64,000 nt of DNA, from assembly GCA_963712995.1 (NCBI GenBank), contig CAVQKH010000001.1, positions 1-64,000 of the forward strand. The letters are read 5' to 3'. How positions within the stretch are numbered: the stretch's first letter is position 1; the number at the start of each line of letters is the position of its first letter. The notes beneath the pieces are model-generated. The model was not told where the DNA came from, searched no databases, and saw only the letters and a program-made list of their open reading frames with translations. A program made the position numbers and the translations under genes. This document shows positions 32,301 through 40,604 of this stretch, piece by piece. Source of the DNA: GCA-003244245 sp963712995 (GTDB lineage: Bacteria; Actinomycetota; Actinomycetes; Mycobacteriales; Pseudonocardiaceae).

Positions 32301-32438
32301 CTCGACGACGACGCGCTGTGGTGCACGCTCTCCGATGCCGGCTCCAGCGCGATCACCCAACGATTCGGGCCCGATGTGGCCCGGGCCGCCCTTGCCGACG
32401 TCCTGGACACCGCCGCCAAACTGGCGCCGTCAAACTAA
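29313..32438 (+). CDS. Methyltransferase, GT2 and GT4 multidomain glycan protein
   Basis: 1041 aa in four parts. A class I SAM methyltransferase covers ~1-210 (VLDLACGEGFGPALLGAGAG, FDVITCFEALEHVEEQD). A coiled coil rich in Gln, Arg and Glu spans ~255-350. A GT2 domain follows from ~400 (LLSVVVPVYGKWPYTQACLA, VVDDASPDRTAEL, LFLNNDTEVRPG). A GT4-like domain from ~670 (LLFVGSFDHLPNRDAVRWM, APLRFGAGVKGKVGESMAAG) completes it. Such fused enzymes probably start and extend or cap a surface polysaccharide in the cytoplasm. The gene diverges from the AlgX-like gene across 77 bp. Confidence 0.9.
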   Translation: MDHDHTERRIEWTGERCVPWTDDLQVIYEHYHRYALAARFTSGARVLDLACGEGFGPALLGAGAGEVVGVDLDPQTVAHATAHYQQDNLHFMVGSMIDPELLAGAAPFDVITCFEALEHVEEQDVLIAVVRRLLVPGGLFLTSTPDVTVYSHEHGNDNPFHVRELTEPQFRTLLGEAFGHIAILRQNVAVGSLITSVDVPGPAVAQSLQRSPVGGWQVRPELAHTYLIGIASDTTLPELPGINALVDPDLTLVRDAHRALAQQRERATQLSAELAGHQQQAATAREQLGRREDEVHRLRSELAAAQRQAGRAESLACWQQEIAAATERQVSGLEREVAALRAEQSATANRLISRYRSSIERAAPRGTLRRDLYERALGRGSADLAASSSPGPVMLRTSTSPLLSVVVPVYGKWPYTQACLASIQAHRPAVPFEVLVVDDASPDRTAELVAASPGVRLISSERNVGFVGACNLGASQARGAYLLFLNNDTEVRPGALDALVAAADSDDGIGLVGAMLVYPDGRLQESGGIIWADGSGWNYGRDQDPDAAEFQVRRDVDYCSGAAILVRREVFERLGGFDLRYAPAYYEDTDLAFAIRAAGYRTIVEPRAVVVHHEGISHGTDVSTGVKRCQEINRAQFRDKWAAALADQLPAASELTVWLARQRGPAGHRGGLVLVADHQVPTPDRDSGSMRMHRLLLELLELGQRVVFFPNNGAVLQPYTADLQHRGITVLPDPAEQQRFLREAGAALRLAVLSRPQVAWRLLEELRMHAPHCLVCYDTVDLHFLRLHRQAELAGDPTASALSGKAAASRELELGLVRASDLTLVVSEYEQHLLRGLVPEADVRVLSNVHHAAGDVPGPAGRAGLLFVGSFDHLPNRDAVRWMAQEVLPLVHRRYPGAVLHVVGSNPSPDVLELAGGSVEVHGWVADLAPLHQRCRVSVAPLRFGAGVKGKVGESMAAGLPTVGTPVAVEGMGLVEGRDVLVATDAAGFAEAVVQLLDDDALWCTLSDAGSSAITQRFGPDVARAALADVLDTAAKLAPSN

Positions 32439-32448
32439 CCCCAGCCGG

Positions 32449-33414
32449 CTAGCGGCTGACCCGCACCGTGGGCGGGGCGTGGGTCACCTGCTGGCGGATC
32501 AGGGCATCGAAGGTGGTCAGCACCGCGTCACGGTTCGACCCGAACACCTCGACGTAGATCGTCCTGTTGTAGAGGGCATAGACCGCCCGGTAGGCCGTGG
32601 TCTGCGAGCCGGGGAGGCTCCCCATCACCGTCATGCCCTGCAGCGCGCGGTTGTTGTCCGCCTTGAGCCCACCGGCGAGCTGCTCGGTGGTGATCGTCTG
32701 CGCCACCGTCGTCGCGGTCTTCTCGTCAGGCATGGTGAGCGCGAACATCCCGATCGTGGTACCGCCCGTGGTGGTGGTCTTGAGCACCCCGTCGGTCATC
32801 CCACCGGCCTGCAGGACGGTCACGATGGAGGGCCGCAGCCGCCGGGGGCTCTCCGCCAGCAGCTGGGGCAGGTCGAAACGCCCGCCACCGCCCCGGGTCT
32901 GGCCGGGTGGGTCGACCAGAGCCTGCGCCGTGTCCACCGGCGGTGGCAGCGGAGCCGGTGGGAGCCGCAGTTCACGAACAGGCTCGACCGGCTGGACCGC
33001 GGCAATCTGCTCCTCATCACTGCGGCCCGGTCCCGCGGTCAGGAAGTAGGCCACGATGGCGCCCACCAGCCCCAGCACGACGAAGGCCAGCACCACGAGC
33101 CCGATGAACTGGGCGGATCGGGGCTGCGTCGCGGACGCCGGGAACACCTCGGGGCCCTGCCGCAACCAGGCGCTCTGTTGCGCGGCGATGGGCTGATCAG
33201 CTATCGGTTGTTGGGCTATCGGCTCGTCGCGAGGCGTGTCGACCGGCTGGAACAGGTCGTGGGTCTGTGCCGGATCACCCTGAGCGCGTTCCCGCCCAAT
33301 CGCCGCCATCGTCTGTGTCGGCGCGTCCTGGGCGGCGGTCTCCCAACGAAACGCGGGCGGGAACGGACTGGCCGCCTCGGGAGCACCATCCGCAGGTGAC
33401 TCGTCCGGCTTCAC
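32449..33414 (-). CDS. Single-pass membrane protein, unknown function
   Basis: 321 aa. A disordered cytoplasmic N-terminus (~100 aa) with a short PIAxQ repeat precedes one membrane helix (IGLVVLAFVVLGLVGAIVAY) and a ~190-aa extracytoplasmic domain after a Pro-rich linker. The C-terminal domain (VTVLQAGGMTDGVLKTT...VYALYNRTIYVEVFG) resembles secreted domains seen in actinobacteria, but I do not recognise a named family. It converges on the glycosyltransferase gene with a 10-bp gap and diverges from the acyltransferase. Confidence 0.75.
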   Translation of the reverse strand: MKPDESPADGAPEAASPFPPAFRWETAAQDAPTQTMAAIGRERAQGDPAQTHDLFQPVDTPRDEPIAQQPIADQPIAAQQSAWLRQGPEVFPASATQPRSAQFIGLVVLAFVVLGLVGAIVAYFLTAGPGRSDEEQIAAVQPVEPVRELRLPPAPLPPPVDTAQALVDPPGQTRGGGGRFDLPQLLAESPRRLRPSIVTVLQAGGMTDGVLKTTTTGGTTIGMFALTMPDEKTATTVAQTITTEQLAGGLKADNNRALQGMTVMGSLPGSQTTAYRAVYALYNRTIYVEVFGSNRDAVLTTFDALIRQQVTHAPPTVRVSR

Positions 33415-33444
33415 TCTGCCACCCCCAGGGGGCTCATCGGGTTC

Positions 33445-33476
33445 GCGTCATCGGAGTCTGGCGTCATCGGAGTCTG
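33445..33476. repeat. Two 16-bp tandem repeats in a divergent promoter region
   Basis: GCGTCATCGGAGTCTG occurs twice, head to tail and without mismatch, between the divergent membrane-protein and acyltransferase genes. Confidence 0.9.
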
Positions 33477-33536
33477 GGGACACATTGTGCACAGCGGCCA
33501 CCCTGCGTCCACGGCTGACCTCCCGATAGTCGGTGT

Positions 33537-33542
33537 TAGTCT
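33537..33542 (+). promoter_or_regulatory. -10 element of a leaderless promoter
   Basis: TAGTCT ends 7 nt before GTG 33550, the same hexamer and nearly the same spacing as at 1921. It supports 33550 over the upstream GTG 33487. Confidence 0.45.
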
Positions 33543-33549
33543 CCCGCCC

Positions 33550-34719
33550 GTGCCGCAGCCCCCGAAGGCGCATCCGAATACCGGTTTCGCGTGGCTGCGG
33601 ATGATCGGCGCCCTGATCGTAATCATCGATCACTCAGCGCCGCTGACGGACCCCGCACGCGTGACGCTGTTCCCCACCTCGTGGAACCTCTCCCCCGGCT
33701 ATATCGCCCTGATGGGGTTCTTCGTGATGAGCGGCTACCAGATCAGCGACAGCTGGCGCCAGGACCCGTCGTGGTTTCGCTTCAGCGCCAAACGGGTGCT
33801 GAGACTGTGGCCCCCGCTGTTGCTCGTGGTGCTCGTCACCGCCCTGGTGATCGGACCACTGGTATCCACGCTCGACGTGGCGGGGTACTTCTCCGCCCGC
33901 AGCACCTGGGGATACATCGTCCACAACGCGGGCCTGTACACGTTGCAGCATCGGCTGCCCGGGGTGTTCGACCACAATCCGTGGCCCTGGTCGGCCAACG
34001 GCGCGATCTGGACGCTGCCGATGGAGTTGACCGGTTACCTGCTGGTGCTGGGGTTCGGCGTCGCCGGGCTGCTGCGCCGAGCGCCGTGGCTGACCATCGT
34101 GCTCACGCTGGTGCTGGTGGGGTTGGACCGCCGGTTCGATGCCAGCATCGGAAACCCCGGGCATGGCGGCTCATTCCTGCAGGTACCGATCGGGTCGTTG
34201 GTGTCGTTCCTCGTCGCGTTCAGCATCGGCATGGTGCTGTACGCCTACCGCGACAAGATCCCGCTGTCGCCGGTGCTGGCGTGGTCGCTGGTCGGGCTCC
34301 AGGTCGCGGTGCACACCACGGGATTCAGGGCGTTGACGCTGCCGTTCGTGGCCGGCTACGGGGCGATCGTGCTGGCACATCACTGGCCGGCCCGGCTCGA
34401 GGGGTACGACTCGTGGGTGTTCGGTAGTTACGGCCTGTACCTGTGGGGGTTCCCGGTCCAGCAACTGCTGATCATGGCAGGCGCGAATACCCAGTTGTTG
34501 TTGACCGTGACGGCGCTTCCCGCGGCTTACCTGTGTGGTTGGCTGTCCTGGCGCTACGTCGAAGAACCGACCTTGTCGCTGCGCCGCTACCTCCCGCGCC
34601 GCAAGCCAGGCCTTCGTTCTCCCGAGCCCGCTCCCAGAGCCCGTCACCGGCTCGCGTCACCACGCCAGCGGCCCACGCTCGCCGAGCGGGAGTCTGCTGT
34701 GCCGGCAGGCTCAGCGTAA
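33550..34719 (+). CDS. Acyltransferase 3 family membrane protein
   Basis: About 389 aa with ~10 predicted membrane helices. The family opening is present (GFAWLRMIGALIVIIDHSAP, with the conserved His), then FFVMSGYQISDSW and KRVLRLWPPLLLVVLVTAL, and the GT of SANGAIWTLPMELTGYL. Members (OafA/YrhL type) move acyl groups to sugars at the membrane. It could act with the nearby AlgX-like protein on a surface glycan. The frame is open from GTG 33487. Confidence 0.88.
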   Translation: MPQPPKAHPNTGFAWLRMIGALIVIIDHSAPLTDPARVTLFPTSWNLSPGYIALMGFFVMSGYQISDSWRQDPSWFRFSAKRVLRLWPPLLLVVLVTALVIGPLVSTLDVAGYFSARSTWGYIVHNAGLYTLQHRLPGVFDHNPWPWSANGAIWTLPMELTGYLLVLGFGVAGLLRRAPWLTIVLTLVLVGLDRRFDASIGNPGHGGSFLQVPIGSLVSFLVAFSIGMVLYAYRDKIPLSPVLAWSLVGLQVAVHTTGFRALTLPFVAGYGAIVLAHHWPARLEGYDSWVFGSYGLYLWGFPVQQLLIMAGANTQLLLTVTALPAAYLCGWLSWRYVEEPTLSLRRYLPRRKPGLRSPEPAPRARHRLASPRQRPTLAERESAVPAGSA

Positions 34720-34722
34720 TCT
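34717..34722 (+). promoter_or_regulatory. -10 element of a leaderless promoter
   Basis: TAATCT overlaps the end of the acyltransferase gene and ends 6 nt before the msrA ATG. Confidence 0.4.
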
Positions 34723-34728
34723 GGCGGC

Positions 34729-35394
34729 ATGGCGCTGTTCGGACGTGACAAGTCCCGCTTGGTGACCGCCGAGGAGGCGCTACCCGGGCGACCCACCCCG
34801 ATGCCGGTGGCGCAGCGCCACGCCGTGAACGGCCACCGCATCGTGCCCCCGTTCCCGGACGGCCTGCATACCGCGGTGTTCGGAATGGGCTGCTTCTGGG
34901 GCGCGGAGCGGATCTTCTGGCGGACGCCCGGGGTGTATTCCACCGCGGTGGGCTACGCCGGTGGCCATACCCCCAACCCCAGTTACCAGGAGGTGTGCTC
35001 CGGGCGGACCGGCCACACCGAGGTGGTCCTGGTGGTGTTCGACCCAGCGCAGATCTCCTACGCGCAGCTGCTGCGGGTCTTCTGGGAGGGCCACGACCCG
35101 ACCCAGGGCATGCGCCAGGGCAACGACCGCGGCACCCAGTACCGCTCCGCGATCTACACCACAGACGCCGACCAGGCCGCCGAGGTCCAGGCGAGCCGGT
35201 CCATGTACCAGCAGGCCCTCACCGCCGCCGGACGTGGCCAGATCACCACCGAGATCGCACCCCTGCGCGAGTTCTACTACGCAGAGGACTACCACCAGCA
35301 ATACCTGTCCGACGCCAAGAACCCCAACGGCTACTGCGGAATCGGTGGCACCGGCGTCGCCTGCCCCGCAGGTCTCGGCTCGGTCGAGGCTTGA
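34729..35394 (+). CDS. msrA: Peptide-methionine (S)-S-oxide reductase
   Basis: 221 aa. The nucleophilic Cys is in FGMGCFWGAERIFW, with family blocks VGYAGGHTPNPSYQEVCSGR, FWEGHDPTQGMRQGND and AEDYHQQYLSD. The C-terminal NPNGYCGIGGTGVACP gives the resolving cysteines. It repairs oxidised Met residues using thioredoxin. Confidence 0.95.
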   Translation: MALFGRDKSRLVTAEEALPGRPTPMPVAQRHAVNGHRIVPPFPDGLHTAVFGMGCFWGAERIFWRTPGVYSTAVGYAGGHTPNPSYQEVCSGRTGHTEVVLVVFDPAQISYAQLLRVFWEGHDPTQGMRQGNDRGTQYRSAIYTTDADQAAEVQASRSMYQQALTAAGRGQITTEIAPLREFYYAEDYHQQYLSDAKNPNGYCGIGGTGVACPAGLGSVEA

Positions 35395-35526
35395 CCTGGG
35401 GGCTTGCTGCCGGAGCACAGCACGGACACCGCTTATCGTCCGGAGTCGAACTCCACCCTGTCGGTGGAGTGCTCGCTGTAGGGATAGCCGCAGACAACGG
35501 CCTAGTTGGTGGCTCATACTCGCGGT

Positions 35527-35916
35527 ATGCGAGCACCAAGGCGTCCACGGCCACCGCGTCGAGAGATCGGCAAGACACCGCCGGGCGTTGACATGGCCGA
35601 GTTGGCCGCGCGCACGAGCTACGTCGGAAGCCCTGAGCACAAGTCTTTTCCATCGTTCGCCGGGCTGCCTCGTCTGCGTGCGGACGCCTCGAAGTGTGAT
35701 CCGAGCTTGAACGATCCACAGCAGATCACCGCGTGGCTTCGGGCTGCAATTCTCGCCGGGAACTTATCCTCCTACTGGGAACAGCAATTCCCACGTTACG
35801 TGTGGCACCGCGAGGGTGACGTTCTCTATGAGGGCCGCCTCGTCAATAGGGAACTGGGCCAGTACAAGGGTTACCCCTTACACGAAGACGAGTGGCCGAG
35901 GGGATACAGTGGCTGA
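35527..35916 (+). CDS. Small protein of unknown function, paired with the next gene
   Basis: About 129 aa; I do not recognise it. Its middle and end look structured and conserved in style (YVGSPEHKSFPSFAG, ITAWLRAAILAG, WEQQFPRYVWHREGDVLYEG, ELGQYKGYPLHEDEWP). The end is rich in Trp/Tyr, not a typical antitoxin DNA-binding fold. It overlaps the next gene by 8 bp (GTGGCTGA), so the two are made together. GTG 35506 is an alternative start. Confidence 0.6.
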   Translation: MRAPRRPRPPRREIGKTPPGVDMAELAARTSYVGSPEHKSFPSFAGLPRLRADASKCDPSLNDPQQITAWLRAAILAGNLSSYWEQQFPRYVWHREGDVLYEGRLVNRELGQYKGYPLHEDEWPRGYSG

Positions 35917-37240
35917 GCCACGGGACATCGCATATACGATCGAGTGGGAGCCCGCCCCTGGAGTTCAGGGTGATGAACACCGTGCGACCTGGGCACGATT
36001 CGAGTTCTGGGTGGCTGGCGAGTGCCTCACGCAAGTCGAGGACACGGTAAGCGGTAGTGCGCGTCGTTCGATCTATGTTTCGTTGTATCCGCTAGCCGAG
36101 TGGATTGCCTTTCACTGGTGGCCACTGTTCTACAATCACCGATCGACGTGGATATTGGAGAGCGCCCGAAGTCGCGACCTTTGGCACCGGCAGGTCTGGT
36201 CTGAGCTTCGGGGACATCGGATACGGGAAGCCGGGGACGGCTTTCTGTGGCCGGACCTGGCCATCCTTCCCGAGGACGGCGGGCAAACTTTCTTGATGTG
36301 GCAGCCAGACCGGGCGATATCCGAGAGTCGGATGGTCAGGTTCATTTCGAGCGGTTATAAGCGGGTTTCCTCCGAAGAGCTGTGGCTCGCGTTTTCGTCC
36401 ATCATTGAGCAGGTGATTAACCGGATGCGCGAGCAGGGCGTGACCAAGTCACCCTTAACGGAGGAATGGGAGCGGATTTCGGCGGCCGAGAAGGACGAGC
36501 GCGACTTCTGCATAGCGGCGGCTCGACTGGGTCTCGATCCGTACGCCGAGAAGACCATCTCCTTAGCCGACGGTATTATTCGCGCCGCATCAACCCTAGC
36601 TGAGGATATCCTGACTGACTTTCTTGATGTGGCACGACCGGACGCCATAGAGGAAGAAATCGACTGGGTCCTGTCGTCGACCGATATTTCGGTTGAGCAC
36701 AGTGTTGATCTCACCAACGGGCTGCCAAGGGTAGCCCACATCGAGGACGCGACGACTTACCGTCAGTATCCGTGGCGGACAGGCTGGAGATCGGCTTCTC
36801 TCCTTCGTGCGGAACTCGGCCTTGAGCCGTCGGACAGCGCGCGGACCGAAGACTGGATCAAGACCGTCGCTCAGCCCCTGGCCAATAAAGGGATGCAGGC
36901 GCTCGGTTATGCGGATGGCACTAAGGTGGGGCAGCTCGTGCTGTCCCGGGACTTGGCCAGAAGATCGCGTAGGTTCACCGAAGCACGCGCTATCTGGCAC
37001 CTCCTCGATAACCCAAAAGGAATCTTCCTCGTAGTGGCTTCTTACGGAATTCGACAAAAGATCGAACGCGCCTTCGCTGCCGAGTTCCTGGCACCCGCCG
37101 AAGGGATCAGAGCGATCATTTCGGACCCTTCTGCCGTGTCCTGGGATGAGGTCGAGAGGGTTGCCGACAGGTTTGACGTTTCCTCACTGGTCGTCCGACA
37201 CCAGATCGAGAACCAGTTATCCGGGATTGTGCTCGACTAA
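35909..37240 (+). CDS. ImmA/IrrE-like domain protein with degenerate metal site
   Basis: 443 aa. The C-terminal ~100 residues follow the pattern of the ImmA/IrrE metallopeptidase family (RQKIERAFAAEFLAPAEGI, then VERVADRFDVSSLVVRHQIE). Where the zinc HExxH should be, the sequence reads ARAIWHLLDN, so catalysis is doubtful. The N-terminal ~300 residues begin with a beta-rich part (FEFWVAGECLTQVED) and a Trp-rich stretch (LAEWIAFHWWPLFYNH). GTG 35909 is set by the overlap with the upstream gene. Codon use is less GC-rich than nearby genes, suggesting transfer. A toxin-antitoxin or phage-response role is only a guess. Confidence 0.6.
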   Translation: MAEPRDIAYTIEWEPAPGVQGDEHRATWARFEFWVAGECLTQVEDTVSGSARRSIYVSLYPLAEWIAFHWWPLFYNHRSTWILESARSRDLWHRQVWSELRGHRIREAGDGFLWPDLAILPEDGGQTFLMWQPDRAISESRMVRFISSGYKRVSSEELWLAFSSIIEQVINRMREQGVTKSPLTEEWERISAAEKDERDFCIAAARLGLDPYAEKTISLADGIIRAASTLAEDILTDFLDVARPDAIEEEIDWVLSSTDISVEHSVDLTNGLPRVAHIEDATTYRQYPWRTGWRSASLLRAELGLEPSDSARTEDWIKTVAQPLANKGMQALGYADGTKVGQLVLSRDLARRSRRFTEARAIWHLLDNPKGIFLVVASYGIRQKIERAFAAEFLAPAEGIRAIISDPSAVSWDEVERVADRFDVSSLVVRHQIENQLSGIVLD

Positions 37241-37531
37241 GTTACGACTGGTGCATCTTGGTGGATGATGTGTCACCTCTGCACGGGGTCCGCACCCAAC
37301 GATCCACAGGACACACCCAAAGACGTGTGTTGACCCTGCGAGTCACTGCTATCGGAGGCATGGATTGACTATTTGAAGCTTCCGCAAGCGAATATCGAAG
37401 CGTTTCTACGAGATCCTCGACGCGGCCGATTCCGCATTCGATGTTGTACCAATCGATTGGTCCTGCGGCTCGGGTCGTCAGTCGCATCCCTCGCACCACG
37501 GTAGCTGATCCATTCGACCGGATGATCGCTG
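37241..37531. other. 291-bp region without a supported gene
   Basis: The region separates two convergent genes and is less GC-rich than average. Short open frames on the minus strand have no recognisable content. Confidence 0.4.
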
Positions 37532-38446
37532 CTACCGCTCGGTACCCGTAGCGTTACGCTCAAGCACGCCGCTCCACCGCGTGTCCGGGTCGTTGTCCCG
37601 CCAGGTCTGGAGCCGTACCTCGACCTCCCGGGCTGCCGCGCGGCTATGGTGGCCGCTTTGCATAAGCCAGGTGGTGGCGCGCAGTTCCCAGAGCCGACGG
37701 TAGGTCTCGTAGCCTTCCCAGGCCCGGACGTCGAAGCCGTAGCTGTTAGCAAAGTCGCGGTAACGCTGTTCAGCGAGGCCAAAGCGGGAGACCGTGACGG
37801 CAGTGTCGATCAAATCCCACTCGCGCGGCCCGATGGCTACCCGCTCGAAATCAATCAGCACGGGAAACCCCGCCCGGAGGAGGACATTGCCGACCTCGGC
37901 CTGACCGTGAATAACACCACCTGGAAGTACCGGCTCAACTTGGCCTAACTCGACAGCAATCCGCCGTGACCACCGAGTGAGCATCGCGATGTCGCCGGGG
38001 GAGTAATGGCCGTCTAGTGCAGCCAGCCGCCGTTCAGACGAGGCCAGCGGCTGCCATGGTTCGAGGGGAAGCCGGAGTTTGGTGGTTCGCTCGTGAAAGG
38101 TATGCAGCAGCTGACCAAACGGCCCGTAGAGATTGTCACGGCCCGGTTCATCGAGTCGTTCCCAGACCGTGCTCAGACAGCCGTGGGCCTTGAGCGGCTG
38201 TTGAACAGCGAGTTGGGCTAAACGGATCACGGGCACATCGAGTCGGGCGAACTCGCGGACCAGCTCTATTTCCCGCTGCACGTCGGTTTCGCTGCTGGTC
38301 GGCCGCATGACGCGCACCACGTGCGCCGCCCCGATACCGAAGACCGCGTTGTTGCCGAAGCGCAACAGCTCTGGTGCTGCTTGAAGTCCGGCCAGCTCAC
38401 ACATCGCGGTCACCGCGCGGTAGGCGTCTGTGTCGGTCCAGTCCAT
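37532..38446 (-). CDS. APH-family phosphotransferase
   Basis: 304 aa with an aminoglycoside phosphotransferase-like kinase fold. The catalytic loop reads VIHGQAEVGNVLL where HGDxxxGN is usual, so the catalytic Asp is replaced by Gln. The metal motif VLIDFERVAIGPREWDL is intact. Such Asp-less members may not phosphorylate. Its ATG is 14-bp downstream of the XRE-TPR gene stop on the same strand, so the two are probably one operon, with the regulator upstream. Confidence 0.8.
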   Translation of the reverse strand: MDWTDTDAYRAVTAMCELAGLQAAPELLRFGNNAVFGIGAAHVVRVMRPTSSETDVQREIELVREFARLDVPVIRLAQLAVQQPLKAHGCLSTVWERLDEPGRDNLYGPFGQLLHTFHERTTKLRLPLEPWQPLASSERRLAALDGHYSPGDIAMLTRWSRRIAVELGQVEPVLPGGVIHGQAEVGNVLLRAGFPVLIDFERVAIGPREWDLIDTAVTVSRFGLAEQRYRDFANSYGFDVRAWEGYETYRRLWELRATTWLMQSGHHSRAAAREVEVRLQTWRDNDPDTRWSGVLERNATGTER

Positions 38447-38459
38447 GGGGTAGCCAGGC

Positions 38460-39863
38460 CTAGCGGTTGATCAGGAGCAAGGGGCGGGCCTGCCCCAGAA
38501 AGTCACTGACGACGGACACGCGATGATGGGGTGTGAGACCGTCGTGGAGCTCACGGAGGTAGTCGCGGGTGCGTTCCGAGCGGATCGGCCCCATGGCGAC
38601 TAGGGCCTCGTTGCCCAGTCGGCAAGCCTCTTCTAGCTCACCCTGCCGCACATAGGTACTCGCCCAGATCAACTGGGTGATGGCGCGGCTACGGGGGTAG
38701 ATCGGTTTGTGGCGCTGCATCGACAGCGCCAGGAAGGCGCCAGCCCGCTTCGTCTGACCGAGATCGCGGAAACAGCGACCGAACTTACCGGCTAGCTCGC
38801 CGTCGTCAAGAAATCCGATCCAACTTGGCTCAGTTTCCGCCTGCACACGGTCGAAAGCCTTTTCGGCTAGGCCGATGTGCCGTTGGCACTCGTGCTGGTC
38901 ACCGTATACAGCTTGGGCTCGGGACTCAGTGACGGCGAACATCACCTGGGCACCCAGGGTGGCCTGGCCGTGGGTGCCCTCGGTTGCGGCACGTGCCAAA
39001 TCGATTGCCTCGCTGACAGCCCCGAGATGCAAGGCCTGGTGGCTCATGGCCGCCAGCACCCGACCGCCGAAGGAGCGGTCCCCGGCCGTATGGCTCAGCC
39101 GTAGCGCTTGGATCATGGCTCGCCTGGCCAGGTCGTGATAGGCGGCGTCGTAGGCCATCCAAGCCAGTCCCATGACCAACTGAGAGGTGGCCGCACACAG
39201 CGCTTTACCGATGCCCGCGCTGTAGCGGCCATGCAGGAGCGGGGTGACATCATGGCGGAGATAGGTCAATGCCATATGCAGTACGGCACCGCCGCCATGC
39301 GTGTCATCAAGTTGGCTCAAGCTTTGATGCATGGCTGTCACCGCGGCCACGTCGTTGTGTCCCACTAACCGGTTGCCGTGAACACGTTGCGGCTGCCGAT
39401 CCAACGGAGCTAGGAGCCAGCGCAGTGTTACCGCACTGCTCGCTGCGGTGGTGGTTGCTGCAAGGTCGCGCGATGGCTCCTTCACTGGCTCTTGCGTGAG
39501 GCCCACCGTGGAGCTGACCACGCCGTTTAACGTTAATTGCCAGCCTCCCAGGCAAGATTCGGCAAGACTCCTCACTGTGGCCGCCTCGACCTCAGCGCGT
39601 TTATCGGCTTGGGTATTGATGACCGCTTCGAGATTTTGGTAGCCCTCGAGTAGTGCGCCCTTGGCACCGAGCAGCTCGTCACAGCGTTGCCAGAAGGCTA
39701 GCGGCGCGTGCTGACGACCGGTTTCGACACTCGCGATAGTGCTACGGCTATAGGGCAGTTTGCGGGCGAGGCTCCGCTGGGTCTCGGCTGCTGCTTGACG
39801 ACAGGCGGCAAGCTGAGCACCGAGAGCCAGACGAGCCTGGCGAACCACGTCCCCGTCTCGCAC
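38460..39863 (-). CDS. XRE-family regulator with TPR domain
   Basis: About 467 aa. A Cro/C1 helix-turn-helix (AACRQAAAETQRSLARKLPY, SRSTIASVETGRQHAPLAFW) is followed by ~380 residues of helical TPR-like repeats. The pattern is that of actinobacterial XRE-TPR proteins that neighbour tiny DUF397-type genes, and a divergent trio of tiny genes starts at 40108. I chose GTG 39863 because the open frame to 39950 has low-quality content; the start is uncertain. Confidence 0.8.
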   Translation of the reverse strand: MRDGDVVRQARLALGAQLAACRQAAAETQRSLARKLPYSRSTIASVETGRQHAPLAFWQRCDELLGAKGALLEGYQNLEAVINTQADKRAEVEAATVRSLAESCLGGWQLTLNGVVSSTVGLTQEPVKEPSRDLAATTTAASSAVTLRWLLAPLDRQPQRVHGNRLVGHNDVAAVTAMHQSLSQLDDTHGGGAVLHMALTYLRHDVTPLLHGRYSAGIGKALCAATSQLVMGLAWMAYDAAYHDLARRAMIQALRLSHTAGDRSFGGRVLAAMSHQALHLGAVSEAIDLARAATEGTHGQATLGAQVMFAVTESRAQAVYGDQHECQRHIGLAEKAFDRVQAETEPSWIGFLDDGELAGKFGRCFRDLGQTKRAGAFLALSMQRHKPIYPRSRAITQLIWASTYVRQGELEEACRLGNEALVAMGPIRSERTRDYLRELHDGLTPHHRVSVVSDFLGQARPLLLINR

Positions 39864-40107
39864 GGCGGTTCGTGTCCCCTCTGGTTTTCGGGTGGTTTGG
39901 TTAGCAGATTGTCGCAGATCGCGCCGGTTGGTTACCAACCACACAGCCAACCAGATCGGATTCCTCCTGGCCCCAGGGCCGGGCTGAACCCTGAGCTGGT
40001 GCGGCGTCCCTCACCATAGGACGCATCCCCCGCTTCCACCGGCCCGGCTTCCCCGGTCCTGGGTGCCGTCCAAGTCCATGTGTCAGGCGAGAGGCGGCTA
40101 CAAAGAC

Positions 40108-40407
40108 GTGCAGGACGAGGGTAATCAATCGAGCCAGAACTTTGAGTGGTTTCGTAGCGGTGACGGCAACGGTAAGCAGACGCAGGCACCCTCCGACACT
40201 GGACGCAGTATCCGGCCCGGTACGGCTGTGCCGCGCTCGGTGCTGGTGTCAGACATGGGTGATGGCTCGCTGCTGCTGGAAGGCTGGCGGGACGGGCCAA
40301 ATGCGTACCTGAGTCCGGCCGACGCGGTGCCGTTCAAACGGCAGTTGGCGGCAGCCTTCGGGAGTCCTCATCTCACGCCCAGCAGCAACCAGGGCCGAGC
40401 CCGATGA
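40108..40407 (+). CDS. Small conserved-looking protein, first of three overlapping genes
   Basis: About 99 aa, unrecognised. The C-terminal half has a well-formed pattern (SVLVSDMGDGSLLLEGWRDG, then AYLSPADAVPFKRQLAAAFG) similar in style to small actinobacterial proteins paired with XRE regulators. Its stop overlaps the next ATG (ATGA, 40404-40407). The GTG start at 40108 is a choice; ATGs at 40063 and 40078 are in frame. Confidence 0.6.
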   Translation: MQDEGNQSSQNFEWFRSGDGNGKQTQAPSDTGRSIRPGTAVPRSVLVSDMGDGSLLLEGWRDGPNAYLSPADAVPFKRQLAAAFGSPHLTPSSNQGRAR

Positions 40408-40604
40408 TCCGGGAAGACCGCGACCTCCTGACGCTCCTTGGCAGCGTCGGTATCCGGGTAGGCGAGATCGTTACCGGGCTCTTCGAGGACAGCTTGAGTT
40501 GCGATGAACAGCTTGCCTTCGCAGGTCAACTCGTGGAGCTTGCCGGAGGCTTTCGTCAGCGGGTACTGAGAACTCCGCTTATTTTCGATGCGGAGGCCAC
40601 ATGA
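40404..40604 (+). CDS. Small helical protein, second of three overlapping genes
   Basis: 66 aa, acidic and helical (LLGSVGIRVGEIVTGLFED, CDEQLAFAGQLVELAGGFRQ). No family recognised. ATGA overlaps join it to both neighbours, which supports translation. Confidence 0.6.
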   Translation: MIREDRDLLTLLGSVGIRVGEIVTGLFEDSLSCDEQLAFAGQLVELAGGFRQRVLRTPLIFDAEAT

